Source of the DNA: an uncultured Clostridia bacterium
Lineage (GTDB): Bacteria; Bacillota; Clostridia; Lachnospirales; Anaerotignaceae
DNA length: 64,000 nucleotides
Reading direction: 5' to 3'
Assembly (NCBI GenBank): GCA_902477755.1
Contig: CABSIK010000007.1
Span: 62,001-126,000, forward strand
Part shown: piece after piece, positions 41,944-50,606 of the stretch
Position numbering within the stretch: position 1 is the stretch's first letter
Layout of the letters: the number at the start of each line of letters is the position of its first letter
The notes under the pieces: model-generated
Database searches by the model: none
What the model was told of the DNA's origin: nothing
The model's input: only the letters and a program-made list of their open reading frames with translations
Made by a program: the position numbers and the translations under genes

Positions 41944-42780
41944 TTATTCTCCCTCTCTTACTTCCCTGAGCCAAGCGATTTCTCTGGCATAGCCGTCCAA
42001 TTCATTGGGTGTTTCCAGCAAAAAGGGCAGATGTTTCAGCTTAGGATGGTTGATGATACGGCTCAGTGCCGCCATGCCGATTTGACCTTCATCCAGACAA
42101 GCATGTCTGTCCTTATGGCTGCCCATGGGGTTTTTGCTGTCGTTCAGGTGGATGGCTTTCAGCCGTTCCAGCCCGATGATGCGGTCAAATTCCGCCAGCA
42201 CATCATCCAGATGTTCCACAATGTCATATCCTCCGTCGAAAACATGACAGGTGTCCATGCAAACCCCTAATTTTTCTTCCAGTTCCACTTTATCCATAAT
42301 GGCGCGAAGCTCCTCAAAATTTCTGCCTACTTCTGTGCCTTTGCCTGCCATGGTTTCCAACAGCACTTCCGTCTTTGTTTCCGGCTTCAGCACATGGTTC
42401 AGCAGGTCAGCGATTTTTTCGATGCCCACATCTGCACCCTGTTTTACATGGCTGCCAGGATGGAAGTTATACATAGCTTCCGGCAGATGGGACAATCTAT
42501 CCAAATCCTCTGCCATGACGTTTGCGGCAAATTCCCGCAGACCTTCATCAGCGGCACAGGCATTCATAGTATATGGCGCATGTGCCAGAATTTTTCCAAA
42601 GCCTTTTTGAGCCGCAAAAGCGCGGTAAGCGGCAATATCTTCTAAATCCAATGCTTTCACGCTGCCCCCTCTGGGGTTTCTGGTGAAAAACTGAAAAGTA
42701 TTGGCGCCGATTTTCTCTGCCATTTTCCCCATGGCAAGATACCCCTTTGACGCCGATAAATGACATCCGACCCAAAACAT
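41944..42780 (-). CDS. nfo: endonuclease IV (AP endonuclease)
   Basis: A 278-residue TIM-barrel enzyme cutting 5' of abasic sites, with three metal ions. Metal-binding segments are visible: HLSASKG, HAPYTMN, NFHPGSH, LLETMAGKG, GVCMDTCHVFDGGYD and HLNDSK followed by HACLDEGQIG. ATG 42780 follows GGGAGG. It leads an nfo-ogt pair with adjoining stop and start. Confidence 0.95.
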   Translation of the reverse strand: MFWVGCHLSASKGYLAMGKMAEKIGANTFQFFTRNPRGGSVKALDLEDIAAYRAFAAQKGFGKILAHAPYTMNACAADEGLREFAANVMAEDLDRLSHLPEAMYNFHPGSHVKQGADVGIEKIADLLNHVLKPETKTEVLLETMAGKGTEVGRNFEELRAIMDKVELEEKLGVCMDTCHVFDGGYDIVEHLDDVLAEFDRIIGLERLKAIHLNDSKNPMGSHKDRHACLDEGQIGMAALSRIINHPKLKHLPFLLETPNELDGYAREIAWLREVREGE

Positions 42781-42792
42781 ATTTTTCCTCCC

Positions 42793-43341
42793 TTATCCTT
42801 CGTAATAAACAATATTGGTAAATACAGTCATAACATCTCCCCGATTGATGTAAGTATGGGGACGGGAGGAATCGAACTGTATAAAATCCCCTTCTGCCAT
42901 GACATATTCCACTGTTTCCAACACCAGCACCAGCTCCCCTGCCGTCACCAGCACAGATTCCCGGGTATGGGTGCCGTGTCCTTCTGAAGTAAAAGAAGCG
43001 CCTGTGTCCAGTTCGCTGTTGAAAAACTCAAAATCCCGACTGCCTTCCGCTCTGTTGTAATGATACACACGGTAGCCCTTGCCGTCGTCCACCAATGCGC
43101 TCTCTGCTTTTGGCACAAAAAAAGGCTTAGTAGCCTGCATGTCGATGAGCTGGGTATAGGGCACCTGTAAGCCGGTGGCAATCTTCCATAAGGTGTTGAT
43201 GGTGGGGCTGGATTCGCCTTTTTCCACCTGGGAAAGCATGACCTTGCTGACACCGGACAATTCTGCCAGCCTGCCTAAAGAAAGCCCCCGTTCTGTCCGC
43301 AGCCGTTTCAGGTTTTCCGCAATGATTTCATTCAGTTCCAT
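42793..43341 (-). CDS. XRE regulator with C-terminal cupin domain
   Basis: A 182-residue two-domain regulator. The HTH (about 8-62) reads LKRLRTERGLSLGRLAELSG and VSKVMLSQVEKGESSPTI. The cupin (about 100-180) includes SEGHGTHTRESVLVTAGE and EGDFIQFDSSRPHTYIN. Such proteins sense small ligands such as polyamines or amino-acid derivatives. ATG 43341 follows AAAGGAG. It diverges from the anion transporter at 43520 and is the obvious candidate to control it. Confidence 0.9.
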   Translation of the reverse strand: MELNEIIAENLKRLRTERGLSLGRLAELSGVSKVMLSQVEKGESSPTINTLWKIATGLQVPYTQLIDMQATKPFFVPKAESALVDDGKGYRVYHYNRAEGSRDFEFFNSELDTGASFTSEGHGTHTRESVLVTAGELVLVLETVEYVMAEGDFIQFDSSRPHTYINRGDVMTVFTNIVYYEG

Positions 43342-43445
43342 GGCGCTTCTCCTTTCTGCAAAATCTTTTTCGTTCTTATTGTACGCAAAAACCTCTCCCC
43401 ATGCAACCAAAAAAGGCTTCTCGCCGGAAAAATCAGGGTTTTTGC

Positions 43446-43474
43446 TTGCTTTTGCCCTTTCTTGGGGGTATAAT
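43446..43474 (+). promoter_or_regulatory. promoter of the anion transporter gene
   Basis: TTGCTT and TATAAT are exactly 17 bases apart, in the divergent intergenic region shared with the XRE-cupin regulator. Confidence 0.8.
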
Positions 43475-43519
43475 GTGTAACCGTTGAACAATAAATCACT
43501 GCATAGAAAGGAACCAATC

Positions 43520-44644
43520 ATGGGCGCAAAACTCATTGCTTTTTTCAAAAAAGAAACCATTCTCTGTGTGGCTGGGCTTTTGGCAGTCATTTCCATGGCG
43601 TGGATACCGCCGGATGGGGAATATATGGGCTACATCAACTGGCAGGTCTTGGTGCTGCTGTTCTGCCTCATGTCCGTCATGGGCGGCTTACAGGCGTTGG
43701 GCATATTCAAAGCCATTGCCAATACCCTGCTCCACTGGGCAAAGGGTCTGAGACAGCTGACACTGCTGCTGGTGATGCTGTGCTTTTTCTTCGCCATGGT
43801 GGTCACCAATGACGTTGCCCTCATCACATTCGTTCCTTTTACCATACTGCTGCTGCAAATGGCAGACCTGAAAGAGGAAATGATTCCCATACTGGTATTG
43901 CAGACCATTGCTGCTAACTTAGGCAGTATGCTGACACCCATCGGCAACCCTCAGAACCTGTATCTGTATACAGTTTCCGGCATGTCTCCAGGGGATTTCC
44001 TATTGACCATGCTGCCTTTGACGCTGCTTTCCCTGTTCCTTTTGGTGCTGTGCTGTATGCTGACAAAGGATGTGCCCCTTTCCGGTCAGATGCTCCCTGC
44101 CATACAGAGCGAAACCTTTTCCATGCGGGAAAAAGTGACCCTCTCTGCGCTGCTGATGCTCTTTGCCGCCTGTCTTATGACCGTATTCCATGTGATGCCT
44201 TACTGGACAGTGCTGGTGATTTCTTTGGTATGGTTCGTATTTTTTGAACGGGATGTGCTGGGGAAAGTGGATTACAGCCTGCTCATCACATTTATCTTCT
44301 TTTTCGTGTTCATCGGGAACATGGGGCGTATTCCAGCCATGCGGGACGCCATTGCTTCCATACTGGCAGGACGGGAAATGTTGGTTTCCTTCCTCTGCTC
44401 CCAGATTATCAGTAATGTGCCGGCGGCGGTGCTCCTTTCCGGCTTCACAGACCACTGGAAAGAACTGCTTTTCGGCGTGAACATCGGCGGTCTGGGCACT
44501 CTCATTGCCTCCATGGCAAGCCTGATTTCCTACAAATTCTTTGTGCAGGCAGAGGAAAAAGCCAAAGGCAAATATATGAAACACTTTACCATTATGAATA
44601 TCCTTTTTGCCATTCCACTGTTGGTGGCGGCGTTTTTCCTGTAA
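43520..44644 (+). CDS. SLC13/ArsB-NhaD superfamily anion transporter
   Basis: A 374-residue membrane protein with about ten helices, of the ion-transporter superfamily that includes ArsB, CitM and dicarboxylate carriers. Typical re-entrant segments are VVTNDVALITFVPFTI, GSMLTPIGNPQNLYLYTVSG and SNVPAAVLLSGFTD. The substrate is not predictable; it could be an organic anion or arsenite. ATG 43520 follows AAAGGAA. The divergent cupin-type regulator suggests induction by a small metabolite. Confidence 0.85.
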   Translation: MGAKLIAFFKKETILCVAGLLAVISMAWIPPDGEYMGYINWQVLVLLFCLMSVMGGLQALGIFKAIANTLLHWAKGLRQLTLLLVMLCFFFAMVVTNDVALITFVPFTILLLQMADLKEEMIPILVLQTIAANLGSMLTPIGNPQNLYLYTVSGMSPGDFLLTMLPLTLLSLFLLVLCCMLTKDVPLSGQMLPAIQSETFSMREKVTLSALLMLFAACLMTVFHVMPYWTVLVISLVWFVFFERDVLGKVDYSLLITFIFFFVFIGNMGRIPAMRDAIASILAGREMLVSFLCSQIISNVPAAVLLSGFTDHWKELLFGVNIGGLGTLIASMASLISYKFFVQAEEKAKGKYMKHFTIMNILFAIPLLVAAFFL

Positions 44645-44706
44645 CATCTTCCCCTTTTCTTCGGAAAAGGGGATTTTTTCATTTTTCTTACAAAAATCAA
44701 ATGACG

Positions 44707-44757
44707 TTGACATTATCGATATTCGATGATACCATCAAATCAAGAATTATCGATAAT
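44707..44757 (+). promoter_or_regulatory. PadR-gene promoter with palindromic operators
   Basis: TTGACA (44707) and TACCAT (44730) are 17 bases apart. Inverted repeat ATCGAT-A-TTCGAT lies in the spacer, and a perfect 12-bp palindrome ATTATCGATAAT (44746-44757) lies just downstream of the start point. Autorepression by the PadR protein encoded next is likely. Confidence 0.75.
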
Positions 44758-44778
44758 CGACTATAGGAGGTGATGGAC

Positions 44779-45093
44779 ATGGCAAGAGAAAAGTTCCAAA
44801 CCCTGACGGAGCAGATGTTTTACGTCCTTCTTTGTTTGCAGGAGGAGTGCTACGGCATGGACATCATGGAAAAAGTGGCTGCCATGACAGCGGGACGCGT
44901 CACCATTGGCCCCGGCACCCTTTACAACCTACTGGAGCAGTTCCAGAAAGCCGGCATCATCGCCGAAACCCGTGTGGAGGGACGAAAACGCTGCTATCAA
45001 ATCACCCAAAGGGGACTGGATATGCTGGAAAAGGAGTATCAACGTCTGTTACTGCTGACGGCGGATTACCACCGCTATAAAGGAGGGCTTTGA
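44779..45093 (+). CDS. PadR-family transcriptional regulator
   Basis: A 104-residue winged-helix protein of the short PadR group: TLTEQMFYVLLCLQEECYGM (helix 1), VTIGPGTLYNLLEQFQKAGI (recognition helix and wing) and a short dimerisation helix. PadR proteins repress a neighbouring gene until a ligand binds. ATG 44779 is best placed behind GGAGG. The DUF2812 gene follows after one base, a standard PadR-DUF2812 pairing. Confidence 0.92.
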   Translation: MAREKFQTLTEQMFYVLLCLQEECYGMDIMEKVAAMTAGRVTIGPGTLYNLLEQFQKAGIIAETRVEGRKRCYQITQRGLDMLEKEYQRLLLLTADYHRYKGGL

Positions 45094-45094
45094 C

Positions 45095-46478
45095 ATGAAA
45101 CACAAATACCGACTGGAAAGTTTCGCTTTTTACGATACGGACAACATTGCTGCCCATCTGTCCCAAATGGCAGAGGAGGGCTGGGGGCTTTCCTCTGTGG
45201 GACGCTATTTCTGGAAATATACTGCCATTGAGCCGGAAAAACGCACCTACGGCATCACTTTTTTTCCTAATGTTTCTGCCTTTGACACAGAGCCTTCGGA
45301 GGCACAGGAGGACTTCATTGCCTACTGCCAAGAAGCCGGCTGGCATTATGTGACCCAATGGCAGCAGATGCAGATTTTCTATACCACGGAAGAAAATCCC
45401 ATCCCTTTGGAAACAGATGAAGCCCTGCGGCTGGAAACCACCCACCGCGCCATGCGGAAAAACTATCTGCCCGGTATGGCAGCGCTATTTTTGATTATTG
45501 CAATACAGATTTCCCAGTGCGTTTCCAGCCTGCAAAAAGATTTGCCCCGATACCTGACAGACTTTACCCAATGGTTTTTGCTCCTGCTGTTTCTTTCGCT
45601 GGGCGTTTATACACTCTCTGGGTGTCTGGCTTACTTACGCTGGCGTAAAAAATCCCTTGCCGCTGTAGAAGCCGGCGGATGCTGTCTGCCTGTGGGAAAA
45701 GGACTCAGAATCATGAAAAAGCTTTACTTCTGGCTTGTTATCTTCCTCTTTTGGGGAATCTTTCTCAGCATGAGCGCACAGGGCTTCGACAAAGTATTTC
45801 TGGGCGTACTCCTGATGATGATCATCTATTTTGCCATGGTTTCGCTGGCGTCTTTCCTCCTGCGGAAAAAGAAAGTATCCAGAAATGTCCATAGAGGCAT
45901 ACTCATTGCCCTTGCCTGTACCCTGCCTGTGTTCACCACAGCAGTTTCCTTCCAATATCTCATAAACCACAGAGAATCTACGGAAGGCAAGGAAACCTAC
46001 ACCACCACCCTTTCTGACGGCACTACCTACACCACCATTCTGGAAAAGGACACACTGCCGCTGACCACGGCAGACCTGACGGAAGTACCGAAGGATGCCA
46101 TCTATTCCACATCCTGCGAGAAAGAATCCTCTTTTCTGGCAAAAAGGATAGACCTGTAGCCAATACACCCCGGGAGGTTCACCGGAGGCACCGGAATTTT
46201 CCTACGAGGTACTGGAAGTATCCTATGATTTTCTCATAGAGCCTTCCATCCGTTCTTATCAGCGTCCCATCCTGCCTGAGTATGCCGATGCGGAAAGCTG
46301 GAAACCCATTGCCATTTCCGGTATCGACAGAGCATGGCAGTTTTACGATGGCGAAGGCGCCCGTCCTTATTATCTGGCGCAGAAAGGCAATCGTCTGGTG
46401 GATATCCATTTCCACTGGCAGGTACAGGAAGATGAGCTGGAAAAAGCCATGGAAATCCTCTTTGCCCAAACTTTATGA
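45095..46478 (+). pseudogene. DUF2812 membrane protein, interrupted by a frameshift
   Basis: The first frame (45095-46159, 354 residues) has an N-terminal DUF2812 domain (about 1-115) and four membrane helices, then stops in the middle of the second soluble region (ending SSFLAKRIDL). The reading continues in another frame from about 46152 to a TGA at 46476-46478, with coherent protein sequence (PEFSYEVLEVSYDFLIEPSI, FHWQVQEDELEKAMEILFAQ). The shift is at or near a run of five A at 46141-46145. A single-base change would restore one protein of about 460 residues. It is a recent break, a sequencing error or programmed shifting. Confidence 0.8.
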
Positions 46479-46501
46479 CAATAAAATCTTGGCAAACATA
46501 C

Positions 46502-46538
46502 AAAAGCCGAAATCCTTTGCAGGGGTTCCGGCTTTTGT
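46502..46538 (+). terminator. intrinsic terminator after the DUF2812 gene
   Basis: AAAAGCCGAAATCC pairs with GGTTCCGGCTTTT. It follows the TGA at 46478, supporting that as the original gene end. Confidence 0.85.
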
Positions 46539-46556
46539 TGATATTTTCTGCAAAAC

Positions 46557-46592
46557 AAAACCGGCTTTCTGTTTCCAGAAAGCCGGTTTTTG
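46557..46592 (-). terminator. terminator of the NhaC-type gene
   Basis: AAAACCGGCTTTCT pairs with AGAAAGCCGGTTTT around a five-base loop. It is symmetric and works toward both sides. Confidence 0.85.
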
Positions 46593-46613
46593 ACAAACAT
46601 TCTATCTAAAATT

Positions 46614-48248
46614 TTACATTGTCTTAGGTTTATAAATCTTTCTTGCAACGAAGATCACAACAATCATAGATACGATTGCAATAGGCAGGTTAATGATCCA
46701 GTTCTGGATGATGGCTGTCAGCACATAGTTCACTGCGGAAACAGCCGCTACCATGATTGCGTAAGGCAGCTGTGTGGAAACGTGGTTGATGTGGTCACAC
46801 TGTGCACCTGTGGACGCCATGATGGTGGTGTCGGAAATAGGAGAGCAGTGGTCGCCAGCAACAGCACCAGCCAATGTAGCCGCTACGGTGATAACCATCA
46901 GTTCGCTGGTAGGGTCCAGAATAGGAACAACGATGGGCAGCAGAATACCGAATGTACCCCAAGATGTACCTGTGGAGAACGCCAAGAATACAGCGATCAG
47001 GAATACGATAACAGGCAGCATCACGTTCAGCACGCCTGTGCTGTTTTGCAGAATACCTGCAACGAATACGTCAGCACCCAGCAGACCTGTGATGCCGGAC
47101 AGTGTCCAAGCGAATGTCAGAATCAGGATCGCAGGTACCATTGCACGGAAACCTTCGGGCAGACATTCCATAAATTCATGGAATTTCAGCACACGACGAG
47201 GGATGTACATAATGAATGTGAGGATCAGTGCTGCGATGGAGCCAAGTGCCAGAGCGATGGAAGCGTCACAGCCTGCAAAAGCGTCTACGAAAGGTACGCC
47301 GTCGAAGAAGCCGCCGGTATAGATCATACCGATGACACAGCAGATGATCAGCATGATAACAGGCAGTACCAGGTCAATTACGCCGCCTTTGCCAGTTACC
47401 TGTGTATCAGCCGCATTTTCAAAAGGTCTTGCGTCTGTTGTGAACAGGTCGTTTCTCACCTGTGCGTTATGTTCGTGTGTGTACATAGGACCAAAGTCAA
47501 AGTTCAGCAGTGTCAGTGTGATCATGGTGACGATGGTCAACAGTGCATAGAAGTTATAAGGAATGGCACGGATGAACAGTTCCAGACCGTTATAGCCTTC
47601 TACAACGCCGGATACGGCTGCTGCCCAGGAAGAAATGGGTGCGATGATGCAGACAGGCGCTGCTGTTGCGTCGATGATATAAGCCAGTTTCGCACGGGAA
47701 ACATTGTGTGTGTCTGTTACAGGACGCATAACGCTGCCCACTGTCAGACAGTTGAAGTAGTCGTCTACGAATACCAGAACGCCCAGCAGGAATGTGGAAA
47801 GCAGAGCGCCTTTTCTTGTTTTGATAACGGAAGAAGCCCATTTGCCGTAAGCGGCAGAACCGCCGGCTTTGTTCATGAGGGCAACCAGAACACCCAGTAC
47901 AACCAGGAAGATCAGGATACCGCCGTTATAGCTGTCTGCCACGTTGGAGAGCAGACCGCCGCTGGTCTTATTTGTGACCATAACGATGAAAGCTTCTTTG
48001 ATATTAAAGTTAGTGTAGAACAGTGCACCAGTCACGATACCTACAAACAGGGAGGAAAAAACTTCCTTTGTGATCAGTGCCAGAATGATTGCAACCAGTG
48101 GAGGTACCAGAGACCAGAAGGTTGCGTACATGTTGCTTGTGATTTCCACAGCTTCTTCTTCCGCGCCGAATGCAGTCACGGTAAAGAGCAGCAGAACAGC
48201 TGAGCAAACCAAGAAGGTTTTCAGCCAATTGGATCTTTTTTGAAACAT
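46614..48248 (-). CDS. NhaC-family transporter, probable lysine transporter
   Basis: A 544-residue protein with a cleavable-looking N-terminal segment and about 11-12 membrane helices. Conserved NhaC segments include VDDYFNCLTVGSVMRP, STGTSWGTFGILLPI and AGDHCSPISDTTIMASTG. The family is annotated as Na+/H+ antiporters, but this gene lies directly behind a lysine riboswitch, and NhaC-type proteins under that riboswitch have been proposed to import lysine. I therefore favour lysine uptake driven by Na+ or H+. Confidence 0.88.
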   Translation of the reverse strand: MFQKRSNWLKTFLVCSAVLLLFTVTAFGAEEEAVEITSNMYATFWSLVPPLVAIILALITKEVFSSLFVGIVTGALFYTNFNIKEAFIVMVTNKTSGGLLSNVADSYNGGILIFLVVLGVLVALMNKAGGSAAYGKWASSVIKTRKGALLSTFLLGVLVFVDDYFNCLTVGSVMRPVTDTHNVSRAKLAYIIDATAAPVCIIAPISSWAAAVSGVVEGYNGLELFIRAIPYNFYALLTIVTMITLTLLNFDFGPMYTHEHNAQVRNDLFTTDARPFENAADTQVTGKGGVIDLVLPVIMLIICCVIGMIYTGGFFDGVPFVDAFAGCDASIALALGSIAALILTFIMYIPRRVLKFHEFMECLPEGFRAMVPAILILTFAWTLSGITGLLGADVFVAGILQNSTGVLNVMLPVIVFLIAVFLAFSTGTSWGTFGILLPIVVPILDPTSELMVITVAATLAGAVAGDHCSPISDTTIMASTGAQCDHINHVSTQLPYAIMVAAVSAVNYVLTAIIQNWIINLPIAIVSMIVVIFVARKIYKPKTM

Positions 48249-48362
48249 ACCCCTTTACTCCTCTCAAAAACATTACATTTATGATTGCGCCCCTTGTGTG
48301 TTCACACCGGTGTATTCACACTGGTGTATTCACAAAGGCTGAAAAACAGCTTGCGGAGGCAA

Positions 48363-48397
48363 TAAAAAAAGCCCGTGGCACACGCACAGGCTCCGCT
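48363..48397 (-). terminator. lysine-riboswitch terminator
   Basis: On the minus strand AGCCTGTG pairs with CACGGGCT, followed by seven T, between the aptamer and the transporter gene. Confidence 0.85.
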
Positions 48398-48442
48398 TTT
48401 TTTCGCAGGAACAGCACACCCCAAAAAGGGGGTATACTTTTT

Positions 48443-48602
48443 TGATAGCGCTCCACAAAAGTGACAGTCCGCCGCATATTCTGCTGCGTCCCAGCCCGGA
48501 GCCATCGGACCTGCTCCCAAGCTTCGGCGGATTCCCCTTTCGCCCCTTCTGCCGTCCAGCATTTCTTCCAAAGGGTTACTGATGGTTTCCGCACCTCTAT
48601 CT
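48443..48602 (-). promoter_or_regulatory. lysine riboswitch (L box)
   Basis: Read on the minus strand: AGATAGAGGTGCGG, CATCAGTAACC, TTGGAAGAAATG, GGGCGAAAGGGGAA, CCGCCGAAGC, CTGGGACGCAGC, ACTGTCACTTTTGTGGAG and closing GCGCTATC. These are the conserved boxes of the lysine aptamer in the right order and about the right size (160 nt). Outer strands GATAG and CTATC pair. It should switch off the transporter when lysine is plentiful. Confidence 0.95.
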
Positions 48603-48646
48603 GTTTTATTATCTGTCCGCCAGCTTAGCAGACATCATCTACATCA

Positions 48647-48675
48647 TTCATACCATATCCCACATACAAAGTCAA
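48647..48675 (-). promoter_or_regulatory. promoter of the lysine-riboswitch transcript
   Basis: TTGACT and TATGAA on the minus strand are exactly 17 bases apart, placing the start about 38 bases before the aptamer. Confidence 0.75.
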
Positions 48676-48843
48676 GCCTTTCTCCTAAAAAAGGATGTTT
48701 TCTCCTGTTTTTTCCTATTTTTCCATTGTTTTTTTGACAGACATGTTTTTTTCATACCATTTTACTTTTCATCTGCGCCAAAAACTGTTATGATAAATAG
48801 GCAGAAAAAATAATTATGAAAAACAGAAAGGACGGCGATACCT

Positions 48844-49563
48844 ATGGCAACTGCTCATATTGCAGCCGAAAAAGGCGCATTCGCAAAAACCGTGCTGATG
48901 CCCGGCGATCCCCTGCGCTCTAAATTCATTGCGGAAACATTCCTGGAAAACCCTGTACTTGTAAACGATGTACGCGGTGTTCAGGGCTACACTGGCACAT
49001 ACAAAGGCGTACCCGTATCCGTAATGGCAAGCGGCATGGGCATTCCCTCCATCGGCATTTACAGCTATGAACTTTACAGCTTCTTTGGCGTGGAAAATAT
49101 CATCCGCATCGGCTCTGCCGGCGCCATCAGCGACAAACTGCAGCTGCGTGACATTGTGGCAGGCATGTCCTCCCACACCAATTCCAACTTTGCCGCACAG
49201 TACAACCTGCCCGGCAATTTCGCACCCACCGCAGACTACACACTGCTTTCCACAGCAGTGGAATCCGCAAAGGATCTGGGTCTGGATCTGAAAGTAGGCT
49301 CTCTGCTTTCTTCTGACACATTCTATGATGACGACGAAGAAGCTCTGCACAAATGGGCAAAAATGGGCGCTCTGGCAGTAGAAATGGAATCCGCAGGCCT
49401 GTACATGAACGCGGCTCGTCTGGGCAAACGCGCTCTGGCAATGGTAACCATTTCCGATATGCCTTTCACTGGCGAAGCAACCACACCGGAAGAACGCCAG
49501 AACACATTCACACAGATGATGGAAATCGCGCTGGAAACAGCGATCCGCATGGACAAGCTGTAA
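48844..49563 (+). CDS. deoD: purine-nucleoside phosphorylase
   Basis: A 239-residue hexameric (DeoD-type) enzyme splitting purine nucleosides with phosphate to free base and ribose-1-phosphate. Phosphate-binding MPGDPLRSKFIAE, GSAGAI, AVEMESAGLY (substrate glutamate region) and TISDMPFTGE (catalytic Asp region) are in place. The AGAAAGGA ribosome site precedes ATG 48844. It is a single gene; a family B repeat follows. Confidence 0.96.
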   Translation: MATAHIAAEKGAFAKTVLMPGDPLRSKFIAETFLENPVLVNDVRGVQGYTGTYKGVPVSVMASGMGIPSIGIYSYELYSFFGVENIIRIGSAGAISDKLQLRDIVAGMSSHTNSNFAAQYNLPGNFAPTADYTLLSTAVESAKDLGLDLKVGSLLSSDTFYDDDEEALHKWAKMGALAVEMESAGLYMNAARLGKRALAMVTISDMPFTGEATTPEERQNTFTQMMEIALETAIRMDKL

Positions 49564-49590
49564 TACCGCAAGATTGACATTTGACAACAC

Positions 49591-49853
49591 AAAAGCCTGT
49601 ATGCCGGCTCAGCTTGTCAAAAAATGAGATTTTACACTTTTGCAAGGACGCGGAAGGGCTTGGGAAACAAAGCGTTTCCCAACTAAGATCCGCAGTCGGC
49701 ATTCACTTCCGACGAGGAAAAGGCGAAGTTTCAAGGCTATTTGCCAATGGAACTTCGCCTTTATACTTCTGTCTATTCGTCAAAGGCTTGAATGAAATGA
49801 GCCTTTGACGACAGGGTGTCGACTTTTTCGACACCCTGAAAGTACAGGCTTTT
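49591..49853. repeat. repeat family B, copy 5
   Basis: Outer arms AAAAGCCTGTA and TACAGGCTTTT pair perfectly. Inside, TTGGGAAA/TTTCCCAA, CCGCAGTCGG/CTTCCGACG, AAGGCGAAGTT/AACTTCGCCTT, GTCAAAGGCT/AGCCTTTGAC and AGGGTGTCGA/TCGACACCCT follow in the same order as copy 1. It spans the gap between deoD and the gene at 49910. Confidence 0.82.
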
Positions 49854-49909
49854 TTCAAAAACCAATGCCTTTTTCGGGGACAGGCATCAAAAAGAAAGGG
49901 GCTTTTTGT

Positions 49910-50551
49910 ATGTTCAGACAGATTCACACCAACGGCATTTATAATCTGTATCTGCTGGAGGGCAGCAGCCAGTGGTATTGGGGCATGGACTGCACCGGCG
50001 GTGACCTTTACGAGGCGGAGGAGCTTTTTACGGACGGCCATCAAGTTGACCGGACACGGCTCATCTTTATCCATCACCCTGACGGAAAAGTGGTGGAGCC
50101 CATTCCAGCCAAAAAAGGACAGTATTTTGGCCGCCCTTTGTTTTATGAAAACAAAATCATCCTTCTTGCAGCAGATTTTCCGGAAAAACAGCTGCGCATC
50201 CTTTCCTATAACCCAGAAACAGAAGCTGTGTCCCCCCTTGCCGCACTGCCCCGTTCCATCACAGAGGATTGCTACAATTTACAATTAAAGCTTTCCCCTT
50301 TGATGCTGGTGCGGCAGGGACAGGAAAACAATTTGGAAATCCTCTGGCCCGTGCAGAAAACATATGCCATGGATTTACGGGAATCCTTCCGGTTCCGTTA
50401 CAGAGACGAGCTGTATTTTGAAACATGGTATGAAGACCCGGATTACCGGGACGAAATCGTCGTGCGGGATTTTCATACAGGCAATGTCCTGCGGCGCCTT
50501 CCTGGCGTTCTCATGACCACCCCAGACGGGCAGGCATGGATGTTAGATTAA
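49910..50551 (+). CDS. hypothetical protein, 213 residues
   Basis: A soluble protein rich in aromatic and charged residues with a repeated strand-turn character (NGIYNLYLLEGSSQWYWGMD, LRILSYNPETEAV, FRYRDELYFETWYEDPDY), suggesting a beta-propeller- or WG-like fold. I recognise no family. ATG 49910 follows AAAGAAAGGGG; the frame to 49805 runs into the repeat. It converges on the VanZ-like gene and shares its terminator. Confidence 0.68.
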   Translation: MFRQIHTNGIYNLYLLEGSSQWYWGMDCTGGDLYEAEELFTDGHQVDRTRLIFIHHPDGKVVEPIPAKKGQYFGRPLFYENKIILLAADFPEKQLRILSYNPETEAVSPLAALPRSITEDCYNLQLKLSPLMLVRQGQENNLEILWPVQKTYAMDLRESFRFRYRDELYFETWYEDPDYRDEIVVRDFHTGNVLRRLPGVLMTTPDGQAWMLD

Positions 50552-50556
50552 AAAGA

Positions 50557-50597
50557 AAAAACCTGTGTTCATCAAAACACAGGTTCTTTCTTTTTAG
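50557..50597. terminator. bidirectional terminator
   Basis: AACCTGTGTT pairs with AACACAGGTT, with T residues after the stem on the plus strand and A residues before it, serving the convergent genes on both sides. Confidence 0.85.
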
Positions 50598-50606
50598 GAA
50601 TCATAA

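Noticed and set aside
46590..48203. Plus-strand frame of 537 codons opposite the NhaC-type gene
   Set aside because: Cysteine-, glutamine- and histidine-rich translation typical of antis-strand shadows; the minus-strand protein is clearly homologous to a family and lies behind a riboswitch.
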